A DNA stretch of 64,000 nucleotides from Mastigamoeba balamuthi. Its lineage: Eukaryota; Evosea; Mastigamoebida; Mastigamoebidae. Of the stretch, positions 9,295-18,341 are shown in pieces. The stretch's first letter is position 1. Every line of letters begins with the position of its first letter. Both the position numbers and the translations under genes were made by a program. The stretch lies in assembly GCA_902651635.1 (NCBI GenBank), contig CACRSC010000041.1, positions 177,801 to 241,800 of the forward strand, written 5' to 3'. The notes under the pieces were generated by a model that was not told the origin of the DNA, did not search any database, and saw nothing but the letters and a program-made list of their open reading frames with translations.

Positions 9295-12173
9295 ATGATA
9301 CGCCGCGTCAGCCGGGCAGCCCACGGCGATGCCCTCTACATCGACGGTGCGGCAGACCGCGCGTCTACTGTGCCCCGCCCCGCTCACGGCCTGAACCACA
9401 GTGGTGGCAGCACGGAACATCACGCCCGAGGGAGCGAGGAACCCCTATGTGCGCTGCCACCCGCTTTCCAGTTCGCGCGTCCTCATTCCCGCGGGGCCCG
9501 TCGGCGCACGTCGTCCGCAGGTGATGGTGTCTCTGAGCGACAGGAGGCAGCGCACCAAGACGGTCAAGAAGAGCTCCGTACGCCCGCGTCGCTGGCCTCC
9601 TCTGGTGGGACGCATTGTCTCACTGCACGCACGCCGCAGACGCCCACGTGGCACGACAAGTTCATGCTGTGAGTGGCAGCCGAGGATAGGGGGAGGGCAC
9701 TAACCGCGGCACTCCGCAGCCCCTGCGCGGTGGACATGTCTGTGTCCGTGGAGGTGCTGAGCCACGAGGGCATCCTGAGGGGTCCGCGTCCCCACCCAAG
9801 GGCTCTCAAGACTGCTGGCGACTCACGCGAGGAGGGACACTTCTCCAGACGGGAAGCTGGGGGCCATGACGATGAGGGTTGCCGACTTCCTGCCGTACAA
9901 CAGCATCACCGACAGATGGTTCCCCACCGACGTCGGCGAGGGCTCGCCGGAGAACGCCGTCGAGGTGCACCTCCGGGTCATCCTGTTCCCCAAAGCCAAC
10001 GCTCTCCAGGCCACGGCAGAGGTGCGTGCATCTGCATAGCCAACGGTTCTGTATTGCCGCGCGTCTGGGCTCAGCTCTCCCGCACTTGCAGAAGTGCATA
10101 CTGAACTCGGCGTTGAGGGCGGACCTCTTCAGCCTTGTCAACCTGCTCGACAAGAACGTCGACTGCAACGAGCAGGACGATAGGGGCGACACCGCGCTGC
10201 ACATCGCCAGCAGGGCGTGGGAGAACGAGAATGTTGTGCTGGCGCTGCTCTCGCACCCGGCCGTCTCGGTCTCCGCGGCCAACCTCGATGGCGATACTGC
10301 GCTGCACACCTTCTGCCAGTTCTTCCGCAACCCGAACTGCATCCCCGCGCTCTCGTTGTTCCTCGAGCGGGGTGCCAAGGTCGAGGCAACTAACAATGCC
10401 GGAGAGACGCCTCTGCACAAGACAGTTTTCAACAAGACTCTGCGGCTGCTTATCGCCGAGTTCCTGCTCGACCACGGCGCCAAGATCGATGCAAAGACCA
10501 AGCGGGGGGCAACACCCCTGCACCACGCTGTCCGCAACGGCCGTTGCGACCTCTGCTCTTTCTTTCTCCTCAAGGGGGCCGACCCCTTTCTGACGGTAAG
10601 CAATCAACCCATTGAGGCTATCAGGAATGTGACCAGCACTCATGCATCAGGACGAAGACGGCAAGAGCCCAGTAGACCTCCACTCACGCATAGACTGCAA
10701 GTCCTCGAGCTGCAAGCTTGGAATAACTTCGTGTATGCCAACACCGTTTCTTTGTGGCCTCATGGTATCCTCAGCTGCGGTGTCGTTCCTCCGAGGAATA
10801 CAGGTCAGCCAGGCCCAGATCAACAACTTGCTGAAGAACGGAGTCACTCTGGATAAGCTCGAGGGACTTACTGACGAGGTATATAGCTTACACTCCATAT
10901 TCCTAACATAGGAGATTCCGCAGGAGGCCACTAAGTTCGGGCTGACGCAGCAGCAGTTCGGGGCAATCCAGCTGGCCCTGGGCAGCAGAAAGAGAGAGTC
11001 CATCCCCCGGAACATCACGAGGAGCCTCACAGACGTGCTGTACCTTCCGACGCCAGACCAGATGCGCGAGGCCATCAAGGGCACGCGCTATGACATCGCC
11101 GAGGACAACGTGGAATTCATCACGACCCTCGGACAGGGGACTGCCGGCGTGGTATTCAAGGCCTCGTGCAACAAGAAGATAGTGGCGGTCAAGGTCATGC
11201 CCGTCGCCTCAGAGTCGCAGAAAGAGTATGTCTGACCTTTCGAGATCCAGCTGACAATTGCAAACAGGCAGTTCTGGAAGGAGTTCGACATAATCCGAGG
11301 TACCAAGTCTCCCTACGTGGTGCAGATGTACGGGGTGGTCCATCCGAAGGACGTGGGCAAGATCTACCTCGTGATGGAATACTGTGAGCGGGGGAGCCTC
11401 TATGACGTGCTTCAGTGCGAAGCAACACACCATCCCTCACACTAACAGCCCCCCCAGAAACCCAGAGCTCGATCTCGGGTGGCAACTCGCGTTAGGCTGG
11501 ATGGAGACGATACTCCAGGGGATATCGTTCCTGCACAGCCAAAAGATACTCCACAGAGACATGAAGTCGATGAACCTACTGGTGAAGGAGAACATGGCAA
11601 TCAAGCTGTGCGACTTCGGCCTTTCCAGGCTGGACACGTCGTCCAACTACCAAACTCTGGCAAGGGCCCGCGGCACATTCGCGTACATGGGTACGCTCCG
11701 CCGAAATACTGCAAACTAACACAATTGCATTTCCGTCAGCCCCGGAAATTCACAGCGGGGTCTCGTACACCGCAGCCAGCGACATCTACAGCTGCGGGAT
11801 CGTCTTCTGGGAGATTGTCCACCGCTGCATTATGCGACAATACCTGAGGCCCTACGGCGAGCTCAAGGACATTCGTGCCGACTACCAAATTGTGATTAAG
11901 GTCTGCAAGATGGGGGCCCGACCGACAATACCGTCCACCACGCCATCACAGATGGTGCGATCTAATATCAGTAGGCACTTGACTGAGGCTCATTAATCTG
12001 TTCAGAAAGCACTTCTGGCTCAGTGCGTTCTCAAGGACCCAGAGACGAGGCCCGACTGCGCAGAAATCCTGAACCGGCTGAAACTCTTCCAAGAAGAGTA
12101 CTCACAGAGTCCTGATATGTGGGACGGGTGCATCAAACCCCTCTACTCGCCGGAGCCATCATCAGTACACTAA
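9295..12173 (+). CDS. C2 - ankyrin - SAM-like - tyrosine-kinase-like protein kinase
   Basis: A 13-exon gene. Exons: 9295-9346, 9402-9448, 9521-9577, 9640-9668, 9720-9781, 9849-10021, 10092-10595, 10651-10878, 10912-11225, 11268-11414, 11458-11690, 11740-11954, 12006-12173; all GT-AG. Domains in order: C2 ([20 protein letters not shown], then [18 protein letters not shown] and PTWHDKF); four to five ankyrin repeats ([51 protein letters not shown]); a short SAM-like helical segment ([20 protein letters not shown]); and a kinase with [13 protein letters not shown], catalytic [11 protein letters not shown] and APE. The loop [10 protein letters not shown] places it in the TKL group. The 33-nt intron at 10879-10911 is short. 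A C2 domain suggests calcium- or lipid-dependent recruitment; substrates are unknown. The start exon rests on one splice junction giving a perfect C2 first strand. Confidence 0.85.
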
Positions 12174-12750
12174 CTGATATAATATCGACACAACCACCTA
12201 ACCACCATTGATGAATCCCAGAGGGAAACGAAACACACACCAACCGATTGCTTATCAACAACAGATCATCACCATTTTCCTTGCATTGGTAGCTCTGTTT
12301 TTCGTCACTCAAATTCAATAGCCTTGAACGGACCAATTTTCGTACTCAGGGGAGTCAGATGCCTGGAGTAATCTGCCAGGTAATCGAGGATCATGAACAG
12401 TGTCCCTGGATGGAGTCAGGTGTGCTCCGTCTCTCTCACATCTGAATGGCAGGGGTGACGTCTCACACTTCTGCCCTGATGTGGCCAAACCCTCAGACTG
12501 CTCGTAGTCCAGACTCCCAACAGGTGAACCATCCATTCAAAGCTCACAAACGAGAGCTCTCAGAGCTCCCGTGACAAATCACTGAACACATCCAGGGATT
12601 CAACTAATTACACAATGGTAAAATAACCATGATGAATGAAACACTTCACATTGTCCACAAACTCGAAAAGCAGCATTTTCTGCACCCCGTGATCACTTTA
12701 TCTCCTATTTACATTTGCACTGAGTGGTTGAATGAAGATTCCTCAGCAAT
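12174..12750. other. Intergenic region between convergent genes
   Basis: About 580 AT-richer bases between the kinase stop codon and the stop of the DUF5695-type gene on the other strand. No supported frame is seen; both 3' ends and their polyadenylation signals should lie here. Confidence 0.4.
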
Positions 12751-15700
12751 TCAGTTGCTCTTGTGCACAAGAACGACAGTTGAGTTGGTGCCAAGCCTGA
12801 CGCTCCAGCCGCCAAGGAGCTTTATTGCGGGGGAGTCCACGGAGAACGCCTCCGAGTCCATGGTTTTCCCATCTCCCAGGCGAATCAGTGCCGAGCTCAG
12901 AACGCTTGGCTCCATCGGTGCGAGCGTTAGCTGAGCAACAGCTGGCAGTGCAGAAGATACAGGATAGCACAGCCTTTCAATTTCTCCGGCATCCAGTGTG
13001 ACCCACATATGCAAATGCGAAACAAACACCCGTTGGCGGTACGCGTCCCTGGGCACAACGCACTCGTACTGCGCCTCCGATGCGGCAACAAACTCACAAC
13101 CAAAGCACAGGCGGCCAGTCTCGGCGAGAGGCGCCTTGGAGTCTACGATGTAGGCACCGGCATTGTAAGTGTACCCAAAAAAGGCGACTCCATAGTCGCC
13201 GTTGAATGGCTCCCACACATTGTACTCGGGGTCAGAGAAGAAGTGCATTGCAGCGAAGCCATTCCGGTCGATGTTGCCAACGACCCCGTTGGCACCTGCA
13301 TAGCCAGCGCGGAGCAGCTGGAATGAGGTCGGACTGTCAGGGTCCCTCCTGAAGCCGTCCAGCAGCACAATAGAGTTGAGACTCGCGCCGTAGTGATGGA
13401 ATCCACGTCCAATCTCAGGGTAGCGTCCATAGATCCAATCGTCGAAGTACCGCCTGGCAGAGCCGCTCCAGCCCCAATGCGCAACAACAGGCACATATGC
13501 ACGAACGACATCCAGTGTTATGAGGCGCTTCTCCTCGAGACCACGGTAGGCCATCCATTGGTACACCTCCTCCTGCCCCGTCGAGTCCCAGGGCATCTCG
13601 CTGCCGAATGGGTACTGACGAGCCGACCATCCATCAATCCTCCAGTCCATTGCTTGGTTGATTGAGTTGACGAGGTCTGACATATTCTCGCGCTTGCAGT
13701 CACGGAGGACTTCCAGGAACACACTCCCGTCCATCAGACCCCACTGGGCATAACCGGGCGCAGACGTGTTCATCGCCATAATAGTGAAAACTGCCTTGTT
13801 GAGGTACCAGTCCCACGAGTGCGCGAGTTGAGCAGCCAGTGGCTGATAGAGACGGGCTATGCGATACAGCGACCAATAGACAGCGACCTGGTGCGGATAG
13901 TTGTACGAACGCCATGTCGACATACAACGGTCGTAGTCCCAACCAGACGTGATAGTGTAGCACTTCGGGCATCGACTCGGGTCGTAGTAGAACAGAGACG
14001 CTTTAACTGAGCCATCCAGTCCCTGAAGTCCACCGTACAGCCTCTTCGTTGCGTACATATCCAGCTGACGCACCTGAGAAACAGTGGGGCGCCGCATAGA
14101 CTTCATAGCCATCAACAGGTTCGGGCCAGCGCCGCATTCGTCACTCAGACCAGAGATATACACGAGTGGATCTTGTACCACCATCGACTCCATTTCTGTA
14201 TCCCACGGAAGGAACGTCCACGTGCGGTTGAATGGATCAGACTTATCATCGAACCACTGCTTTTTTTCGTGGTGTAGCGCAACCCTGTCCACAGCATCTC
14301 TCTGAGAGGAAGTGGAATAGTAGTGAATCGTGTGCCCGGCTCTCTTGCACGAGCTTGCGTAGTTTACTGAGACCCGCGAGAATCCGAGCGTCTTGGGAAC
14401 CACGTTGTACACTGTGCGAAGCCCCTGTCCTCCGACGATCTTACCAGAGCTTACCAGCTGGAGGTCGATAGCCCCAGAGGGCGACACAGTGACCGAGGAG
14501 ACGGGAGAGTCGCTCATGAGCACGAGCTTGGAGGACTGGTCTGCGGTGAGGATTGTACCTGGCAGGGCCATGGCCACAGGAACGCCGTACTTCCTGACAG
14601 TCGACTCCACCTCGGCGACGCTCGGAGCCAGCGCGAAGACGAATCCGTACGTCACGCTCTTACCCGGGGGCAGTGTGACCTGTGTAGGTTTGTTCCAGAG
14701 AGTTCCCGTGCTCTTCCAATCGCTGGCAGCCCATCCGGCGCTGTGCACGACCCACTCATAGACGCCCTCGAACGTGATGCCCCTGGCGACATAGTGATCC
14801 TTGAGAGGCCTCCACGCCTCGAACGTCGTGCCACGCTCCGGAAGGACGACGAGAGCAGACCCGCGGCCGTTGAGGCGGACAATCTGGACCCATCCGGCCT
14901 CCGCGCCGACGTAGGGGTCTGTGATCGAGCACGTGCTGTGAGCTTCCTCGAGAGTGCGCCCAGTCCAGTCATTGTTGCTCGGCATCGCAGCACCGAAGCC
15001 AGATACCACCACGCTGCTTTTTCCTGGGTTGCTTAGTGTGAACCGCAGAGCAAGAGCCCCAGTGCACGTCTTCACCCAGCGCCTGGTCACATTCAACGGG
15101 AACCCGTCACCGAACGTGCGCGTCAGATCGACCGCGCTCACCGCCTGCTTTCCTGGCGCGAGAACAGCAACGCGCTTGATAGAGGCTTTTGAAGACCAGA
15201 GAGTACCGTTGCCAGCCCCAGTCCGCAATGTAACATCGCCAAACTGGTAAAAACGTCCACTCATGCAGCGCAGCCTGTCTGATGAACCAACAGAGAAATC
15301 GAAGCTCTCTCCCGTGGGTGAGAGTCTCGTGAGCATGCCAGTTGTGGGACCAATGCCGATTGTTAGTCCGCCGATATCGTGCAGAATGGCCCCGTCGATT
15401 TCCTGGCTGGTGTCTTCCATCGGCGAGGGGGCATACAACTTCGATTCTTCTGCGTACAACGCAGCAACCTCGCCAGCAGAGAAGGCTCCCTCCCACACGG
15501 TTGCCTGGGAGATCGCGACCCCACTGAGCGGATTGTTGGGATTGTTGAAGTCCGGGCCCCCCGTTTCGTTATTTTGCGCCCCGATCAGAAAACTGGTCGT
15601 GTTGTCTGTGTCGAGCTCCACACTGAGCTGGTTATTCAGCTTGCCGTTGGCGTAGACCTTGGCGACCTCTCCGTCATACGTGTACATCAGATGGCGCCAC

Positions 15701-16275
15701 GTACCAGACTGCAGCGGGCTCTGGCACCATCCCAGATCGGCCCCGTAGTGGACAACAGCCCCACCAGAGCTGTCGGAGCCGAAATTCAGGGCGATAACTG
15801 CAACGGTGAATCCGCGGATACCCCACGACACCAGCGTGTTCTCCACTCGCAGATCAGAGTTGCTGTTGGCGAACTGGTATGCCCAGACTGATATTGTTCG
15901 TGCACCTTTCCCACATACGGAATTCGGGGGACGTGGCCCTGCGAAAGTCGAAACAGTATAGTCAGAGAAAACCGCCGAGGGTTCATCGAGGTGCATGAAA
16001 AAGGGCAGCGAACCAATGTACGCCGTATTCGTGTTGGGGTTGAAGGCCACCGCCTTTATGCGCCGCCCTGCTGCGCCGGAGAAGGAGACCAGCTGCGGAA
16101 GGCCAGCAGGTTTGAATTTGCTCCCGGATGTTGGGTCGGCCCAGTCACTGGCCACAGAGGTTAACGTCGAGGCGCTCAGAGACCAGACGGGCGTGCGCCC
16201 AGCGCTGGCATGGGCAACAACACAGAAGAAGGCCAGCCAAATGAGTGTCCACACTGTTGGCACCATTGTTGCCAT
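12751..16275 (-). CDS. Large secreted protein, LamG-like plus DUF5695-type region
   Basis: A single 1,174-codon frame with no intron. The ATG at 16275 gives a clear signal peptide (MATMVPTVWTLIWLAFFCVV, then AHASAG). Residues of about 60-300 look like a concanavalin/LamG sandwich (WAYQFANSNSDLRVENTLVS; ADLGWCQSPLQSGTWRHLMY; GKLNNQLSVELD). The rest resembles the DUF5695 family: GWDYDRCMSTWRSYNYPHQV, then an alpha-helical, (alpha/alpha)6-like region with many Trp and Tyr, and GRGFHHYGASLNSIVLLDGF. Such proteins are known mainly from bacteria and fungi and are thought to act on carbohydrate; no catalytic residues can be assigned, so glycoside hydrolysis is inference. The lack of introns in 3.5 kb contrasts with neighbours carrying up to 14 introns and fits acquisition by lateral transfer. 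The reading frame extends upstream to a TTG, but Met at 16275 is preferred. Confidence 0.75.
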   Translation of the reverse strand: MATMVPTVWTLIWLAFFCVVAHASAGRTPVWSLSASTLTSVASDWADPTSGSKFKPAGLPQLVSFSGAAGRRIKAVAFNPNTNTAYIGSLPFFMHLDEPSAVFSDYTVSTFAGPRPPNSVCGKGARTISVWAYQFANSNSDLRVENTLVSWGIRGFTVAVIALNFGSDSSGGAVVHYGADLGWCQSPLQSGTWRHLMYTYDGEVAKVYANGKLNNQLSVELDTDNTTSFLIGAQNNETGGPDFNNPNNPLSGVAISQATVWEGAFSAGEVAALYAEESKLYAPSPMEDTSQEIDGAILHDIGGLTIGIGPTTGMLTRLSPTGESFDFSVGSSDRLRCMSGRFYQFGDVTLRTGAGNGTLWSSKASIKRVAVLAPGKQAVSAVDLTRTFGDGFPLNVTRRWVKTCTGALALRFTLSNPGKSSVVVSGFGAAMPSNNDWTGRTLEEAHSTCSITDPYVGAEAGWVQIVRLNGRGSALVVLPERGTTFEAWRPLKDHYVARGITFEGVYEWVVHSAGWAASDWKSTGTLWNKPTQVTLPPGKSVTYGFVFALAPSVAEVESTVRKYGVPVAMALPGTILTADQSSKLVLMSDSPVSSVTVSPSGAIDLQLVSSGKIVGGQGLRTVYNVVPKTLGFSRVSVNYASSCKRAGHTIHYYSTSSQRDAVDRVALHHEKKQWFDDKSDPFNRTWTFLPWDTEMESMVVQDPLVYISGLSDECGAGPNLLMAMKSMRRPTVSQVRQLDMYATKRLYGGLQGLDGSVKASLFYYDPSRCPKCYTITSGWDYDRCMSTWRSYNYPHQVAVYWSLYRIARLYQPLAAQLAHSWDWYLNKAVFTIMAMNTSAPGYAQWGLMDGSVFLEVLRDCKRENMSDLVNSINQAMDWRIDGWSARQYPFGSEMPWDSTGQEEVYQWMAYRGLEEKRLITLDVVRAYVPVVAHWGWSGSARRYFDDWIYGRYPEIGRGFHHYGASLNSIVLLDGFRRDPDSPTSFQLLRAGYAGANGVVGNIDRNGFAAMHFFSDPEYNVWEPFNGDYGVAFFGYTYNAGAYIVDSKAPLAETGRLCFGCEFVAASEAQYECVVPRDAYRQRVFVSHLHMWVTLDAGEIERLCYPVSSALPAVAQLTLAPMEPSVLSSALIRLGDGKTMDSEAFSVDSPAIKLLGGWSVRLGTNSTVVLVHKSN

Positions 16276-16612
16276 GGCTTGGTGCAATGCGAACGATGTT
16301 AAAACAAACACAGATTTTTTGCGCACTACCAATTTACCCAAGAATCACCGAAAGACGAAAAAGAAACGTGGTGTGGATTATTGACTAAGAAGACGTGATA
16401 TCGGGTAATCAACCGATGCCCAGTATGTGGATTGAGTGGGTGAAAAAGGCGACACTAGTGGCTGTACTTTTTTCTCAAATCACCGTGTTGGAGAGCAGAA
16501 GGAAGTAGATTTCTTCCTCATGACCTACAATCGCAAGCATCGTATTTCTTCAGCACCTGACGTAACACGGTGAATCAAGGGAAGGCTTTTCCTTCGAGAA
16601 AGCCTTGGTGCA
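16276..16612. other. Upstream region of the secreted-protein gene and island boundary
   Basis: About 340 bases with no supported frame. They should contain the promoter of the minus-strand DUF5695-type gene. Near 16582-16606 there is a small inverted repeat (AAGGCTTT ... AAAGCCTT). GC content drops from here into the accessory island. Confidence 0.35.
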
Positions 16613-17561
16613 ATGAACAAATCATCCAAGATCATTTGCCACACCTCGTCCTTTGAGCCCTCTTCTGACTATCACTTGTGAGTTTTTCGGCCTTCTTTGA
16701 TGACACAAGGCACCCAGTTTTCCTGACAATCTAACTGCACTGTATCTCTAGTCGGCTGCCTGTCTCCTCTGAAAATGACAGGCCCACCCCCTGGAGTGAG
16801 GAAACCCCACCCCCAGAGACTCGAGAAATCTGCTCACAAAGGGGGGGCAGATCACACGTAGTTACTGTCTTGAGGCCCAAACGCAATGCCGTCTGCATCA
16901 GTGTGCTCTGTGGCTCTCTGGACGTGAGGGCAGTTTGCTGTCAGTGTTCTAAGATCAAGAATGAGAAGAACACAGGGCCTTCTAGGAAACGATCATGTCA
17001 TTATCTCCTGGCTCTCTTGGCTCTCCTGGCTCTGATCAGAGACCTCTTCTGGCAGTCGTAAGCAACAGCAGCAGCAATGTTCTTGTGCTGGTCTTCTTTC
17101 AGGTGTTCCTTCAAGCATTCACCAACTGACAGANCTGGACATGTTCAATGCAACAAACCTGATCCCGATCAGCATCCAGCAGGTACTCATCTACAAAGCC
17201 AAGGCAGCTGAGCACAAAAGGATGGGTAAGACTGTGGATGTCTTGATTCCCATGAAGTTCAACGACCTTAAGAACTTCGTTTTTGCCATCACGAGGCCAC
17301 TGGACATTTATGCATCACAGCTCTTCGATAAGAGATCATCTTGTACAAGGACCCAGACCACAGCCCGAGTTCTTCATCAAGGTCATGAAGCTCCACGAGA
17401 AGATTGATAAGCTCACGAGTTTGTTCTTCCCTGACACTGTAGATGACGAACTCTGCATGGTATGGACAGGACGTCTTTCGGGCCTCATCAAGTGCCACCT
17501 TGAGGGATCGTTTCTCTCGGGCAGAATTCCGTCAGTCAAGATGGACGAACTCATGAATTGA
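16613..17561 (+). CDS. Unrecognised multi-exon gene or gene relic in the accessory island
   Basis: Three candidate exons: 16613-16677, 16752-17057 and 17116-17561. The first junction is phase-consistent (intron 16678-16751, GTGAGT...CTCTAG) and gives MNKSSKIICHTSSFEPSSDY followed by RLPVSSENDRPTP. Exon 2 ends in CCQCSKIKNEKNTGPSRKRS and a leucine-rich stretch. Exon 3 reads SIHQLT, then LDMFNATNLIPISIQQ and VDVLIPMKFNDLKNFVFAIT. Near 17325-17345 the frame must shift once to continue into PEFFIKVMKLHEKIDKLTSL. No clean splice was found for this, so a frameshift, an error or decay is likely. The base at 17134 is an unresolved N inside exon 3. No family is recognised. Low GC and the position beside the transposase-like gene suggest it belongs to the mobile or accessory DNA. 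Confidence 0.35.
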
Positions 17562-17699
17562 ACATCTGACATCACAATTCACTAGGAAATATATGTGCTG
17601 GCATATGTGCCAGGCAAGATGCTGGCAGCACAGCTCAGCCATCGACTATGCCAGCAGCACAGTGTATGCACCAGCATATATGCCAGCATCACTTTAAGT

Positions 17700-18260
17700 G
17701 CATTTATGTGCTATAGCAGATCCAGTTCCACTATGCAGTGCTATGCATGCTCCGCTACATAGTATAGCAGAAGTGAATTGCAGCAGCAGTGTGTAGCAGC
17801 ACCTGTGTAGCTATGATAGCAGAACCAGATCTGCTATGCAGCATAGCAGAGCCTATGTAGCAATGCATAGTGGAGGTACCTCTGCTACGCATTGCTACAT
17901 TTGCTTTGCTATGCAGCATAGTGGAGGTACCTCTGCTATGCATTGCTATATCAGCTCTACTATGCAGCATAGTGAAGGTATCATTGCTACATGGCATAGC
18001 AAAGGTACCTTTGCTACTCTGTATAGTGAAGGTACCACTGCTACACAATGCTACATAGGCTCTGCTACACAGTGCAGCAGAGGAACCTTTGCTACATGAC
18101 GTAGTGAAGATAGGTGTAGTGGCATGTAGTGATGGATGAGTCTGCTACACTGCAGAGCAGAGCCTATGTAGTGATGTGTAGCAAAGGGTAATCCACTACA
18201 CAGTGCAGCAAAGGTATATGTAGCAGTGCATAGCAGAAGTAATTGCATAGCTAAGTGTAG
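17700..18260. repeat. Palindromic minisatellite array
   Basis: About 560 bases of imperfect units roughly 40 nt long. Each combines CTATGCAGCATAG-type and GAGGTACCTC-type palindromes separated by TGCTATGCATTGCTA-type linkers. The same words recur at 22745-22870. The array can form nested hairpins on either strand. Short frames through it (up to 97 codons) are repetitive and not believed to be genes. Confidence 0.75.
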
Positions 18261-18313
18261 CAGAAGCCTGAGTAGGTGAGCAGTCTAGATTTTGCCAGCT
18301 GGCTGATTTGCAC

Positions 18314-18325
18314 TTGATGTCATTT
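18314..18325 (+). promoter_or_regulatory. Shared upstream motif TTGATGTCATTT
   Basis: The 12-mer TTGATGTCATTT lies 16 bases before the ATG of the transposase-like gene. An identical copy precedes the gene at 22931, and an 11-base copy in reverse orientation precedes the minus-strand gene starting at 22683. The core TGATGTCA is close to a bZIP/CRE-type site, but it could equally be an initiator-type core promoter element. Confidence 0.45.
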
Positions 18326-18341
18326 GTGCACTGAGACAGTG

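Noticed and set aside
17755-18248. Repetitive short frames through the minisatellite (up to 97 codons)
   Set aside because: The peptides simply mirror the DNA repeat in several frames and both strands; no frame is preferred.
17700-18260. CRISPR-like repeat array
   Set aside because: Units are adjacent and imperfect, with no constant spacers, and the genome is clearly eukaryotic.
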